Positions 20,538 through 30,805 of a stretch of 64,000 nucleotides of DNA are shown here, in pieces (within the stretch, counting starts at the first letter, position 1; each line of letters starts with the position of its first letter). The DNA comes from Paralysiella testudinis (GTDB taxonomy: Bacteria > Pseudomonadota > Gammaproteobacteria > Burkholderiales > Neisseriaceae): the NCBI RefSeq assembly GCF_016894345.1, contig NZ_CP069798.1, positions 62,001 through 126,000 of the forward strand, written 5' to 3'. The notes beneath the pieces were generated by a model that saw only the letters and a list, made by a program, of their open reading frames with translations, made no database searches and was not told the origin of the DNA. The translations under genes were made by a program, and so were the position numbers.

Positions 20538-20789
20538 ATGCTCAGCACCGAACAAGTTAAAGCCATGATTGCCAGCGTTGTGGCCGCCGAACACATCGAA
20601 GTGGAAGGCGACGGCCACCATTTTTTTGCCCACATCGTTTCTTCCGCCTTTGAAGGCAAAGCACGGCTGGCACGCCACCGTCTGATTAAAGACGGCCTGG
20701 CCGACAAAATCGCCAGCAACGAATTGCATGCCCTGTCGATCAGCACTGCCGCCACACCGGCCGAATGGGCCGCCAAACATCAGCACTGA
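20538..20789 (+). CDS. ibaG: BolA family protein, IbaG type
   Basis: An 83-residue BolA/IbaG protein. FAHIVSSAFEGKARLARHRL is the BolA class II core, with the conserved helix-turn part and a terminal region HALSISTAATPAEW. These proteins partner with monothiol glutaredoxins in iron-sulfur trafficking. In many proteobacteria ibaG (yrbA) stands directly before murA; here murA follows, separated by a decayed ORF. Confidence 0.88.
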   Translation: MLSTEQVKAMIASVVAAEHIEVEGDGHHFFAHIVSSAFEGKARLARHRLIKDGLADKIASNELHALSISTAATPAEWAAKHQH

Positions 20790-20830
20790 ACTGTTTTCAG
20801 GCTACCTGAACAGACGCAGGCAGGGTAACC

Positions 20831-22625
<1,795 letters not shown>

Positions 22626-22644
22626 TTATTTCGCTGTTTAAATC

Positions 22645-22680
22645 AAAGGCTGCCTGAAATCGTTTCAGGCAGCCTTTTTA
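22645..22680 (+). terminator. DUS-pair terminator after murA
   Basis: AAAGGCTGCCTGAAA, a three-base loop, then TTTCAGGCAGCCTTTTT: a perfect hairpin with a T run 19 bp after the murA stop. Confidence 0.85.
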
Positions 22681-22746
22681 CCAACATCATATTAAGCCTA
22701 AAATATCTCAAGTGATTTATTCTACAAATATATAGTGCAATGCATA

Positions 22747-22900
22747 ATACCAATTCTACAAAATAACCTAACTGCGTTGGCTCGCCTTAGCTCGAAGAGA
22801 ACGATTTTGTAAGGCGCTAAAGCACCAACAAACTCTGTTCCGTACTAGGTGTACTGTCTGCGGCTCGCCGCCTTGTTATCTTATTTTGTAGATTGGTATA
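22747..22900. repeat. Correia-like element, 154 bp, ATACCAATTC-type ends
   Basis: Ends are ATACCAATTCTACAAAATAA and, complemented, TATACCAATCTACAAAATAA. The core reads CTGCGTTGGCTCGCCTTAGC, TCGAAGAGAACGATTTTGTA, AGGCGCTAAAGCACCAACAA, GTTCCGTACTAGGTGTACTG and CGGCTCGCCGCCTTGTTATC, the full-length Correia core. At 154 bp it is the long size class. Its right end directly abuts the WYL-regulator remnant, so it probably inserted into that gene. Confidence 0.85.
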
Positions 22901-23076
22901 ACAAAGTGCTACGGCGTTATCGCGATATTGAAACCTTACGCCAGCAAGGTGCCGATATCCGTGGTGAAGCAGGCATTGAAGCAGGATTTTCTACTGCCGC
23001 CCTTGAGGTTGGATGCAAAAGAAATGAAAGCGCTGGTGTTTGCCACCCGCTGGCTGGCGCAGCAGCCTGATGGTGG
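22901..23076 (+). pseudogene. Remnant of a WYL-domain (YafY-type) transcription regulator
   Basis: One frame reads RRYRDIETLRQQGADIRGEAG, the end of a DeoR/YafY helix-turn-helix region. A second frame then takes over near 22975 with QDFLLPPLRLDAKEMKALVF and ATRWLAQQPDGGLG, the linker and start of the WYL domain. The helix-turn-helix start is lost at the Correia-like element, the frame is shifted, and the WYL body is missing. A dead fragment. Confidence 0.72.
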
Positions 23077-23213
23077 TTTAGGGGTCGCCTCTGCCGACCA
23101 TGTGGCGCTCGGTGTGGTCGGTGGCTTTATGCAATTGAATCACAGCAAGGCTGCGGCGTGTGTCGGCGGGCGACTGGATTATTTACTATGCACCACAACA
23201 AACCCTAGGCTGC
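23077..23213 (+). pseudogene. Remnant of an EVE-domain protein
   Basis: GVASADHVALGVVGGFMQLN (frame of the upstream WYL part) continues HSKAA, then a frameshift near 23150 leads to LRRVSAGDWIIYYAPQQTL. Together these match the N-terminal third of EVE-domain proteins (pattern VGVAS-x-HV, GGFMQ-x2-HGKAAPLRR, GD-x-I-x-YYSP). The rest is absent, and an uptake sequence sits at the break. EVE domains bind modified bases in nucleic acids. The fragment is fused directly to the WYL remnant. Confidence 0.68.
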
Positions 23214-23567
23214 CTGAAACAACGGCAGTAGCCCCCACAATATCTGTTTACGCGCCGCAGGCCATTGCTTTAAGCGGTTTTCGCAGCGGGCAGCGGCAGC
23301 GGCGGTGAGGCCGCAGGCCACTAGGCGCATTTCCACCGGCGGGTGCATACGGGTGTAACGCGCGCCTTTGCCTTGGCAATGCGCCTGCCAGCGCCGCAAC
23401 GGCTGATTGCTGATGCCGCAATAAAGGCTGCCGTTGCGGCAGCGCAGCAGATACACCACCCACTCGCCCGACGGCTGCGGCCATGGCAGTAAGTTGTTTT
23501 CAGGCAGCCTTGGTGTGGCACATGCAGAAAGCAGGCCGGGCGCTGTATCCGGATTGGCGGTGTACAT
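23205..23567 (-). CDS. GIY-YIG nuclease-superfamily protein (UPF0213-like)
   Basis: A 120-residue protein whose core VVYLLRCRNGSLYCGISN (residues 37-54) is the GIY-YIG motif in the form found in YhbQ/UPF0213 proteins, followed by RRWQAHCQGKGARYTRMH. The start ATG directly follows the dnaE stop codon. The N-terminal 35 residues include LPENN from an uptake sequence and may be poorly conserved. The last residues FQAA and the stop also come from an uptake sequence, so the C-terminus looks altered. Confidence 0.78.
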   Translation of the reverse strand: MYTANPDTAPGLLSACATPRLPENNLLPWPQPSGEWVVYLLRCRNGSLYCGISNQPLRRWQAHCQGKGARYTRMHPPVEMRLVACGLTAAAAARCENRLKQWPAARKQILWGLLPLFQAA

Positions 23568-26500
23568 TTACCAGCCCACACTCACGGCATGTTCGCCCAA
23601 TAAGTCGCCTAAGGCCTGCAATAAAGGCTCGCTTAAGGCAATTTGCCAGCCATTAGCCGGTTTCAATTCGCCGTAGGCATGGGCGTTTTCGTAGCACAGC
23701 TTTAGCGGCACACGCCGTTCGCCTTGGGTTTTGTGTTCTTGTAACAAGGCGGCCAGCGCATCAATATTGTGTTCGTGGTGCAGATGCAGGTGTAAATGGC
23801 GGGCAAAGCGCTCGCGCGCACCGGCCAAGGTGTAAACCGCATCGGCGGTGATACGCAGGCCTTCGCCGCCGTTGTAGTCGTCCACCGCCACTTTGCATTC
23901 CAACAGCAGCACTTGATCGGCCTTGAGCACCTCGGCGTATTGCTCCAGCACCACCCCGGCCACCACCACTTCTACTTTGTCGCCGCCGTCTTCCAGCAGC
24001 AGCACCGCAAATTTGCCGCGTTTGCCCATAATGTAGCGCACGCTGGTAACAAAACCGGCCACCCATTGTTTGTATTCGGCCGCTTTCAGGCTGCCCAGTG
24101 TTTTGGTGGCAAAGGCGCGCACTTCAGCGGCATAGGGCGCAAACGGATGGCTGGAAAAATAAAAGCCCATGGCCTGTTTTTCTTCCGCCAAGAGCAGCGA
24201 TTGCGACCACGCGGCCACCGGCATCATTTCCACCGGTGCAATGGCGTCTTCCACAAAGTCAAACAAGCCGCCTTGATTGGCATTGGCGGCCAATTGATCG
24301 GCGTGTTCCATTGCCAGGCCGATATTGGCCAACAACAAGGCGCGGTTGGGCTCGATTTCATCAAACGCACCGGCACGCACCAGCGCTTCCACGGTGCGTT
24401 TGTTTAAATGGGCTTTGCCCACGCGTTGGCAAAAATCAAACAGGCTGGCGAATGCGCCACCGCTTTCGCGCGCGGCCACAATCGCTTCCACCGCGCCTTC
24501 GCCGGTGCCTTTAATGGCACCCAGCGCATAACGGATTTGCATTTGCCCCACCGGCGTAAAGCGATAGTGTGATTCGTTCACGCTGGGCGGCAAAAAGGTG
24601 ATGCGGTTTTCCACCGCGTCGTCATAGAAGATTTTGAGCTGGTCGGTGTTGTCCAATTCGCTCGACATGGTGGCGGCCATAAATTCGGCCGGATAATGCT
24701 GTTTGAGCCAAGCGGTTTGGTAGGCCACCAGCGCATAGGCGGCGGCGTGCGATTTGTTGAAACCGTAGCCGGCGAATTTTTCCATATAGTCGAAAATTTC
24801 GTTGGCTTTGGCTTCGTTGATGCCTTTGGCGGCGGCACCGGCCACAAAAGTGGCGCGCTGCTGCACCATTTCTTCCACTTTTTTCTTACCCATGGCACGG
24901 CGCAGCAAATCGGCACCGCCCAATGTATAGCCGCCAATCACCTGCGCCGCCTGCATCACCTGCTCCTGATACACCATAATGCCGTAGGTGGGCTCAAGCA
25001 CCGGCGCCAGCAGCGGATGCAGGTATTCAAATTGCTCGCCGTGCATGCGGCGGGTGAAGTCGGGAATCAGATCCATCGGCCCGGGGCGGTAGAGCGACAC
25101 AAAGGCGATGATTTCCTCAAACTGGCTGGGACGTGCTTGGGTGAGCATTTTTTTCATCCCCGCCGACTCAAACTGGAATACGGCGGTGGTGTTGCCCTTG
25201 GCAAAAATATGCGCATAGGTGGCGGCATCGTCCAGCGGGATATGCGCCACATCCACCTGCTCGCCGCGGGTTTGACGGATAAAATTCTGCGCCATTTCGA
25301 TGATGGTGAGGTTGCGCAAGCCCAAAAAGTCGAACTTCACCAAGCCGATTTGTTCAACGTCGTCTTTATCAAACATCGACACCGGTGAGGCATCGTCGCC
25401 CTGTGCCTGATACACCGGGCAGAAATCGGCAATTTTGCCCGGCGCAATCAGCACGCCGCCCGCGTGCATACCAAGGCCGCGGGTGAGGTCTTCGAGTTTT
25501 TTGGCCAACACCATCAGCTCTTCGGCTTCTTCTGCCGCCAATAATTGGCCAATCTGCGGCTCGGCTTCCAGTGCTTTGTCCAGCCCCAAGGGTTTGTTTT
25601 GCTCCACCGGAATCAGCTTGGATAATTTATCGCACAAGCCAAACGGCAAATCGAGCACCCGCCCCACATCGCGCACCACTGCCTTGCTCGACAAGGTGCC
25701 GAAGGTCACAATCTGGCTCACTGCCGCCACGCCGTATTTTTGGCGCACATATTGAATCACGCGGCCACGGTTTTCCTGGCAAAAGTCGATGTCGAAGTCG
25801 GGCATCGACACGCGCTCCGGATTCAAAAAGCGCTCGAACAGCAAAGCGTATTGCAGCGGATCCAAATCGGTGATTTTCAGCGCATACGCCACCAGCGAGC
25901 CGGCACCGGAGCCGCGCCCCGGCCCCACCGGGCAGCCGTTGTTTTTGGCCCAGTTGATAAAGTCGGCCACAATCAGGAAATAGCCGGGAAAGCCCATTTG
26001 GATAATGGTGTTGAGCTCAAAATCCAGCCGCGCTTGGTATTCAGGCAGCCTTTGCGCACGCTCGGCTTCATCCGGATACAGCAAGGCCATGCGTTCGGCC
26101 AAGCCTTCATTGGCCAAGTGCACCAAGTAATCGTTCAGGCTCATGCCCGCGGGCGTAGGGAAGTCGGGCAAGAAATTCTTGCCCAAGGTAACGGTGAGGT
26201 TGCAGCGCTTGGCAATTTCCACGCTGTTGGCCAGCGCGGCGGGAATATCGGCAAAACGCGCGGCCATTTCTGCAGGCGTGGCGAAATATTGGCTGGGGGT
26301 AAAATCGTGTGGGCGGCGTTTGTCGGCCAGCACATAGCCTGCGGCAATGCACACCCGCGCTTCGTGTGCTTGGAAGTCGTCGCCATCCAAAAATTGGGTT
26401 GGATGAGTGGCCACCACAGGCAAATCCAAGGCCGCCGCCAATTGCAGGCTGCCGGCCACCGCGGTTTCCCATTCCGGCTTTTCAGGCAGCCTTTGCAGCT

Positions 26501-27011
26501 CCAGATAAAAACCGTCGCCAAACCAAGTGTGGTATTTTTCGGCGGCGGCGCGGGCTTCGTCGGCATGGCCGTTGAGCAAAGCTTGGCCGATTTCGCCGTA
26601 TTGCGCCCCGGAGAGACAAATTAAGCCGCTGTTATCGCCTTCGGCCAGCCATGCCTGCTTGAGCTGGGCTTGCTGAGTGTCTTTGTCTGCGCCCACATAA
26701 GCTTGCGTGAGCAGCTCGCTTAGGCGCAAATAGCCTTGGCTGTGACGGGCAATCAGCAGCAGGCGGAAAGGTTTGTCCGGCTGCGCTGGGTTTTCCAGCC
26801 ACACATCGGCCGCCACAATCGGCTTGATGCCCGCGCTGCGGCAAGCCTTGTAAAACTTGACCATGCCGAACACATTCATCAGGTCGCTGATGCCTAAGGC
26901 CGGCAAACCGTATTGTGCCGCCCGCTTGACCGCATCTTTAATCCGCACCATGCCGTCTTCAATCGAAAACTCAGTGTGCAGGCGCAGGGGGATGTAATTC
27001 AAATCAGACAT
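23568..27011 (-). CDS. dnaE: DNA polymerase III alpha subunit
   Basis: The 1147-residue replicative polymerase catalytic subunit. The PHP domain starts LRLHTEFSIEDGMV; the palm holds GPGRGSGAGSLVAYAL and the catalytic aspartates in PDFDIDFCQENRGRV (about residue 400); the finger segment YQEQVMQAAQVIGGYTLGGAD and the C-terminal OB region (about 960-1060) are present. Length fits proteobacterial DnaE. Uptake sequences are embedded in-frame at several places. Confidence 0.97.
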   Translation of the reverse strand: MSDLNYIPLRLHTEFSIEDGMVRIKDAVKRAAQYGLPALGISDLMNVFGMVKFYKACRSAGIKPIVAADVWLENPAQPDKPFRLLLIARHSQGYLRLSELLTQAYVGADKDTQQAQLKQAWLAEGDNSGLICLSGAQYGEIGQALLNGHADEARAAAEKYHTWFGDGFYLELQRLPEKPEWETAVAGSLQLAAALDLPVVATHPTQFLDGDDFQAHEARVCIAAGYVLADKRRPHDFTPSQYFATPAEMAARFADIPAALANSVEIAKRCNLTVTLGKNFLPDFPTPAGMSLNDYLVHLANEGLAERMALLYPDEAERAQRLPEYQARLDFELNTIIQMGFPGYFLIVADFINWAKNNGCPVGPGRGSGAGSLVAYALKITDLDPLQYALLFERFLNPERVSMPDFDIDFCQENRGRVIQYVRQKYGVAAVSQIVTFGTLSSKAVVRDVGRVLDLPFGLCDKLSKLIPVEQNKPLGLDKALEAEPQIGQLLAAEEAEELMVLAKKLEDLTRGLGMHAGGVLIAPGKIADFCPVYQAQGDDASPVSMFDKDDVEQIGLVKFDFLGLRNLTIIEMAQNFIRQTRGEQVDVAHIPLDDAATYAHIFAKGNTTAVFQFESAGMKKMLTQARPSQFEEIIAFVSLYRPGPMDLIPDFTRRMHGEQFEYLHPLLAPVLEPTYGIMVYQEQVMQAAQVIGGYTLGGADLLRRAMGKKKVEEMVQQRATFVAGAAAKGINEAKANEIFDYMEKFAGYGFNKSHAAAYALVAYQTAWLKQHYPAEFMAATMSSELDNTDQLKIFYDDAVENRITFLPPSVNESHYRFTPVGQMQIRYALGAIKGTGEGAVEAIVAARESGGAFASLFDFCQRVGKAHLNKRTVEALVRAGAFDEIEPNRALLLANIGLAMEHADQLAANANQGGLFDFVEDAIAPVEMMPVAAWSQSLLLAEEKQAMGFYFSSHPFAPYAAEVRAFATKTLGSLKAAEYKQWVAGFVTSVRYIMGKRGKFAVLLLEDGGDKVEVVVAGVVLEQYAEVLKADQVLLLECKVAVDDYNGGEGLRITADAVYTLAGARERFARHLHLHLHHEHNIDALAALLQEHKTQGERRVPLKLCYENAHAYGELKPANGWQIALSEPLLQALGDLLGEHAVSVGW

Positions 27012-27110
27012 AAATACTCACGCCGCTTTCAGGCAGCCTGAAAAAAATCAGTCCATCTTAGGCTGCCTGAAAGCGGTTGATAAAGACAATAGAAAGTTTG
27101 CCTAAGATTT

Positions 27111-27341
27111 TTAAGGTTTTTCGGCAAACGATTCGAAAAAAACCTTTTGCTGTTGCAGCAATGCTTTTTGCGTTTGCACCGCCTGCAGCTGGAAATTAAG
27201 CCACATCTCCACGCTGTCCAAATCGGCAATGCGTTTTTCCACTTCGGCCAGCGAAGTGGGCGGTAAAAACGGCAAGGCCTGCGTTGGCGCTTGCTGCCAA
27301 AATTGCTGCCAAGCAGCAAAGGGGTTGTTGGGGTCGTTCAT
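27111..27341 (-). CDS. PhaM-like small coiled-coil protein
   Basis: A 76-residue protein starting MNDPNNPFAAWQQFWQQ, chosen because GGGAG lies five bases upstream. The segment LAEVEKRIADLDSVEMWLNF resembles the conserved core of PhaM, a polyhydroxybutyrate granule-associated activator, and is followed by a coiled coil. No pha genes are nearby, so the function is inferred from that short match only. It lies about 100 bp upstream of dnaE on the same strand. Confidence 0.6.
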   Translation of the reverse strand: MNDPNNPFAAWQQFWQQAPTQALPFLPPTSLAEVEKRIADLDSVEMWLNFQLQAVQTQKALLQQQKVFFESFAEKP

Positions 27342-27391
27342 ACACAGCTCCCGCTTGGTGAAAGGCCATCGGTTATCAATCCATTTTAAAT

Positions 27392-27424
27392 CCAATGGAT
27401 TCCGGCTTGCGCCGGAATGACGGT
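27392..27424. repeat. dRS3-like small inverted repeat
   Basis: ATTCCGGCTTGCGCCGGAAT with flanking CCAATGG and GACGG resembles the neisserial dRS3/NIME short repeat (ATTCCC-N8-GGGAAT), here in the CCGG variant. Single copy in this window. Confidence 0.5.
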
Positions 27425-27490
27425 GTCTCAATTACACTTATAGCAAAAAATATTGTTCAAGCTTAAAACCAGCATCACCAACAAAGCAAT

Positions 27491-27522
27491 ACGGGCTGCA
27501 TCCCCTAGGAAATGCAGCCCGT
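27491..27522 (-). terminator. Hairpin downstream of 6S RNA
   Basis: ACGGGCTGCAT on one arm and ATGCAGCCCGT on the other form a perfect 11 bp stem with a ten-base loop. Read on the minus strand it follows the 6S RNA and is trailed by ATTGCTTTGTT, only weakly T-rich. Confidence 0.6.
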
Positions 27523-27526
27523 GTAA

Positions 27527-27711
27527 TGGGTTCCCCCGCCTGTGCCGTTTGGGCTCCATCCGCTTGAACCTTGAAGACAAGGCCGGCAGCATGAAACGGC
27601 TTCGGGTACATCCGCAGAGGGACGCGCACACCCACCATCGACTTTGCCGCCGTTAAAGCGAACTATTGGTTCAAAGGAATATCTGCCCTTTCGAACACCG
27701 CAGGGGAATTC
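27527..27711 (-). ncRNA. ssrS: 6S RNA
   Basis: The minus strand reads TTCCCCTGCGGTGTTCG at the 5' end and GGCGGGGGAACCCA at the 3' end, pairing as a closing stem. Between them are TTTGAACCAATAGTTCGC and the GC-rich arms of the central bubble. This is the layout of proteobacterial 6S RNA, and the site immediately after zapA is its conserved location. 6S binds sigma-70 RNA polymerase and is made in stationary phase. Ends are estimated to within about five bases. Confidence 0.85.
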
Positions 27712-28018
27712 AAACTGTTTGGCTTTGTGCCTGCGCCACTGCTTCATCGCAGCACTGAACCATGGCACTTATTTTACGCTCAAACTCGCCAATTGCCAAA
27801 TCATCTTGTACGGTTAATTTCAGCAAATCATGGGTAAGGTTTAAAGCGGCCATAATCACGATTTTATCGGTTTCCACAATGCGTCCGGAGCTTTGAATGG
27901 CGGCGATTTTGTCATTCAGCATGTGCACGGCCTGCACCAGCGTGTCGTGTTCGGATGCGGGGGTGCCGATATTGAATTGACGCCCCAAAATATCCACTTG
28001 CACTTGTTGAATCTGCAT
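27710..28018 (-). CDS. zapA: Cell division protein ZapA
   Basis: The 102-residue FtsZ-ring stabiliser. QVQVDILGRQFNIGTPASEH is the N-terminal beta-rich head and the rest is a coiled-coil tail (LNDKIAAIQSSG, ALNLTHDLLKL). It overlaps the preceding zapB-like gene by one base (TAATG) and is followed by 6S RNA, the classic zapA-ssrS arrangement. Confidence 0.93.
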   Translation of the reverse strand: MQIQQVQVDILGRQFNIGTPASEHDTLVQAVHMLNDKIAAIQSSGRIVETDKIVIMAALNLTHDLLKLTVQDDLAIGEFERKISAMVQCCDEAVAQAQSQTV

Positions 28019-28350
28019 TACGCCACCTCCTGCACCGAATCGGCGGGCAAACGGCGCAACAATGTGTTGATGTCTTGCGCCGACTGCTGCAACATTTGCC
28101 GGTATTGCTCATTTTCCAGCCTCAGCGCATCAATCACTTGCTGCAAGCTTTGTTCCAGATTCAAAATCTGCAATTCGTATTGTTGCACCAGCGCGGTTTT
28201 GTCGGCATCGAATTCCTGCAACAAGCGTTGTTGTTGCTCGCGCAAACGCTGCCCATCATCGGCCAAAGCCTGTTTTTCGCCCATTAAGGTTTTAAATTGC
28301 GCCACCAAGGCGGTAACGCTGGTTTCCAATTGCTGTAACTGATTATTCAT
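28018..28350 (-). CDS. ZapB-like coiled-coil protein (TIGR02449 type)
   Basis: A 110-residue protein, nearly all coiled coil. MNNQLQQLETSVTALVAQF followed by KQALADDGQRLREQQQRLL resembles the small TIGR02449 proteins that precede zapA in gammaproteobacteria and betaproteobacteria and are thought to act in division. No good Shine-Dalgarno marks either this ATG or the one at 28382; 28350 is preferred because family members begin this way. Coupled to zapA. Confidence 0.75.
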   Translation of the reverse strand: MNNQLQQLETSVTALVAQFKTLMGEKQALADDGQRLREQQQRLLQEFDADKTALVQQYELQILNLEQSLQQVIDALRLENEQYRQMLQQSAQDINTLLRRLPADSVQEVA

Positions 28351-28436
28351 GGCTCGGAGGGGCTGATACGTTGACAGGCGCATGGTTGCCGAATTTACCC
28401 GCCTTGTCAATGCCGGTGCCGTTGGATTAAGTAAAG

Positions 28437-29591
28437 CTAGGGGGTGGTTTGGGCTTGATTGGGGTTGGCACGAATGCTGTCGGCCACTACCCAGCCACCT
28501 TCTTCCACCTGATACACAGTGAGCACCGCTTCATTGCGCTGGCCCTGATTATCAAATGTAAGTGCGCCGCTAAGCAAGCCACCGCTCATATTTAAGGTTT
28601 TGAGCTTGCTGGCATAGGTTTGCGGTGCAGTGCTGTCGGCCAGCTTCATTGCTGTGAGCAGCGCCCAAGTGCCATCGTAGGCCGCAGCCGCCGCTTCATC
28701 CGGCTCAGTATGGAAGCGCTGGGCAAAAGCGGCACCAAAACGATCCGCACCGGCCAGCTGCGCCAGCGGCATGCCCGCCATCACCGCCATGCTGCCCGGC
28801 GCATAGGATGCGGCTTGCTGAATAAAGCTTTTGCCCAGTGCTTCTTGGGTCATCATCACCGGCACCAGCACTTTATTTTGCTGTAATTTACGCACCAACA
28901 TGGCCGCCGACTTGGCGTCGCCACTGTAAAAAATCAAATTTGGCTGCGCGGTTTTCAGCTGCAACACCAGCTGGCGCACATCGGCCTGATTGGTTTTACC
29001 CAAAATATACATGTCGGCACGAGCGCCGGCGGTTTGCACCCGGTCTTGCAAAGCTTGGGTTAATTCGGTTTGCTGGCCGTGGCTGACCACGGCGATTTTA
29101 TCCAGGCCTTGCTGCACCGCCAGATATTGGCCAATCAAGCTGCCTTGTTGGCGGGCAGTGGCATTGATGTGGAATACGGTTTTGCCGTCGGCCTCGGTGG
29201 GCTCGGCACGCAAGCTAACGGCAGGCAAATTTTGCTGCTGCAACACCGCTGCTTGCGCCGGGTCGATGTCGCCCAGTGCCGCTGCCGGTTGACGCGATTT
29301 AATCGCCGACAATAAGGCGGCTTCTTTGTGCCCTTCCACATTGCGCAGCACAAAACGCACGGTTTGGCCTTGGATTTTCCAAGCCTTTTCATTCACTTCG
29401 GCCAGTGCCAAATCCACGCCTTGGCGTGCCGTCTCATCCTTATCGCCCTGTAAATACAGAATGTTGACCGTGGCTTCTGCTGTTGGTGCGCTGCTGCTGT
29501 CGCCATTGTTGTTGACGGCATGGTTTTGCGCCTGGTTGCCACATGCGGCCAACACGCAAGCCACGCCCACAGACCATAATTTTTTGTTCAC
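28437..29591 (-). CDS. Periplasmic-binding-fold lipoprotein (Peripla_BP_6 / LpoA-like)
   Basis: A 384-residue exported lipoprotein. The start is GTG at 29591, with GGAG five bases upstream; it gives a signal peptide NKKLWSVGVACVLAAC with lipobox LAAC. The remainder is a type I periplasmic-binding fold: VNILYLQGDKDETARQGVDL, NVEGHKEAALLSAIKSRQ, KIAVVSHGQQ. It could be an amino-acid binding protein or an LpoA-type penicillin-binding-protein activator; it lacks LpoA's TPR-like N-terminal domain. No transporter genes are adjacent. Confidence 0.8.
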   Translation of the reverse strand: MNKKLWSVGVACVLAACGNQAQNHAVNNNGDSSSAPTAEATVNILYLQGDKDETARQGVDLALAEVNEKAWKIQGQTVRFVLRNVEGHKEAALLSAIKSRQPAAALGDIDPAQAAVLQQQNLPAVSLRAEPTEADGKTVFHINATARQQGSLIGQYLAVQQGLDKIAVVSHGQQTELTQALQDRVQTAGARADMYILGKTNQADVRQLVLQLKTAQPNLIFYSGDAKSAAMLVRKLQQNKVLVPVMMTQEALGKSFIQQAASYAPGSMAVMAGMPLAQLAGADRFGAAFAQRFHTEPDEAAAAAYDGTWALLTAMKLADSTAPQTYASKLKTLNMSGGLLSGALTFDNQGQRNEAVLTVYQVEEGGWVVADSIRANPNQAQTTP

Positions 29592-29674
29592 ATGCACTCC
29601 ATTATTGCAACCAAACCAGCCAGCCCGGCTTGGCTTCAGGCTGCCTGAAAAACCGGCACGACACACACTCATAT

Positions 29675-30655
29675 TTACTCTACTTTAGGGCGACGATCCA
29701 TCAATACTTCGGCCACGGCGGCCACATCAATTTTGCCGTGAATCAAATCATGCAAAACCTGCACCACCGGCATATCCACCCCCAGCTGCTGCGCCTGGCG
29801 CTGCGCCTCATCAATGGTATACACGCCTTCGGCCACATGCCCAAGCTCAAGCAGAATTTGTTGCAAATTTTTACCTTCCGCCAACATCAAGCCGACGCGG
29901 CGGTTGCGCGACAAAGAGCCGGTGCAGGTGAGAATCAAATCGCCCATGCCCGCCAAACCCATCAAGGTAGTGGCTTCGGCACCCAATGCCAAGCTCAAAC
30001 GGGAAATTTCCGCCAAGCCGCGCGTCATCAAGGCAGCGCGGGCATTCATGCCGTAATTGAGGCCGTCGGCAATGCCGGTGGCAATCGCCATCACGTTTTT
30101 AACCGCACCGCCCACCCCCACGCCCACCACGTCCTGATTGGCATACAGGCGCAATACTGGTGTATTGAGCGCACCGGACAAGGCTTTAACCCACGGCAGA
30201 TTGGCCGAAGCCAAGGTGACGGCACAAGGCAGCTGCTGTGCCAGCTCTTGCGCAAAGCTGGGGCCGGACAATAAACCGATGCAGTTGTTGCCCGTCAATA
30301 CATCGGCCAGCACTTGTTGCGGCAGCAAACCCGTGCCCTGCTCAAAGCCTTTGCAGGCCGCCAGCACCGGCACCAGCCCCAACCCCGCCGCCTGCAAAGC
30401 AGCCGCACTGCTGCGCAAACCGGCCACCGGTGTAGCCACAATCACCAAATCAGCCGCGGCGGGCAGCTGCGACAGCACCGCCAAAGTGGGCGGAAAATCA
30501 AAATCGGGCAGATAGCGCCGGTTGCACCGCTCGGCCGCCAATACGGCGGCATGGTCGGCATTGTGTGTCCATAGCGCCACTGGGTGGCCATGATGGGCGA
30601 AATGAATCGCCAGCGCCGTACCCCAAGCACCGGCACCCATGATACAGATATTCAT
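29675..30655 (-). CDS. gpsA: Glycerol-3-phosphate dehydrogenase [NAD(P)+]
   Basis: The 326-residue enzyme reduces dihydroxyacetone phosphate to sn-glycerol 3-phosphate for phospholipids. The Rossmann motif GAGAWG is at residues 7-12. Family motifs LSGPSFAQELAQ, KNVMAIATGIADGL and GMGDLILTCTG (substrate and catalytic region) are all present. The start MNICIMGAG gives the standard N-terminus; the open frame extends 19 codons further up but without support. Confidence 0.96.
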   Translation of the reverse strand: MNICIMGAGAWGTALAIHFAHHGHPVALWTHNADHAAVLAAERCNRRYLPDFDFPPTLAVLSQLPAAADLVIVATPVAGLRSSAAALQAAGLGLVPVLAACKGFEQGTGLLPQQVLADVLTGNNCIGLLSGPSFAQELAQQLPCAVTLASANLPWVKALSGALNTPVLRLYANQDVVGVGVGGAVKNVMAIATGIADGLNYGMNARAALMTRGLAEISRLSLALGAEATTLMGLAGMGDLILTCTGSLSRNRRVGLMLAEGKNLQQILLELGHVAEGVYTIDEAQRQAQQLGVDMPVVQVLHDLIHGKIDVAAVAEVLMDRRPKVE

Positions 30656-30717
30656 AAACGTTTTCTTGGTTGCGCAACGGCATACTTTAATGGATTCCCC
30701 CCGCGGCGGCAAGCCGC

Positions 30718-30777
30718 AAAAAGGCTGCCTGAAAGCAGATTAACCCTTTTCGGTTAATTTGTTTTCAGGCAGCCTTT
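30718..30777 (-). terminator. DUS-pair hairpin between fabF and gpsA
   Basis: AAAGGCTGCCTGAAA and TTTTCAGGCAGCCTTT are separated by 27 bases that fold again as AGATTAACC-CTTTTC-GGTTAATTT. It follows fabF on the minus strand and could end its transcript before gpsA. Confidence 0.7.
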
Positions 30778-30805
30778 ACAGATAAATTATCTATGGCGCG
30801 ATTAT

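Noticed and set aside
25740-26624. Long plus-strand frame (294 codons) opposite dnaE
   Set aside because: It lies entirely antisense to the conserved dnaE coding region, has no ribosome site and no recognisable domain; it results from high GC at third positions.
27505-27768. 87-codon minus-strand frame after zapA
   Set aside because: It coincides with the 6S RNA, whose paired ends and conserved position explain the sequence better.
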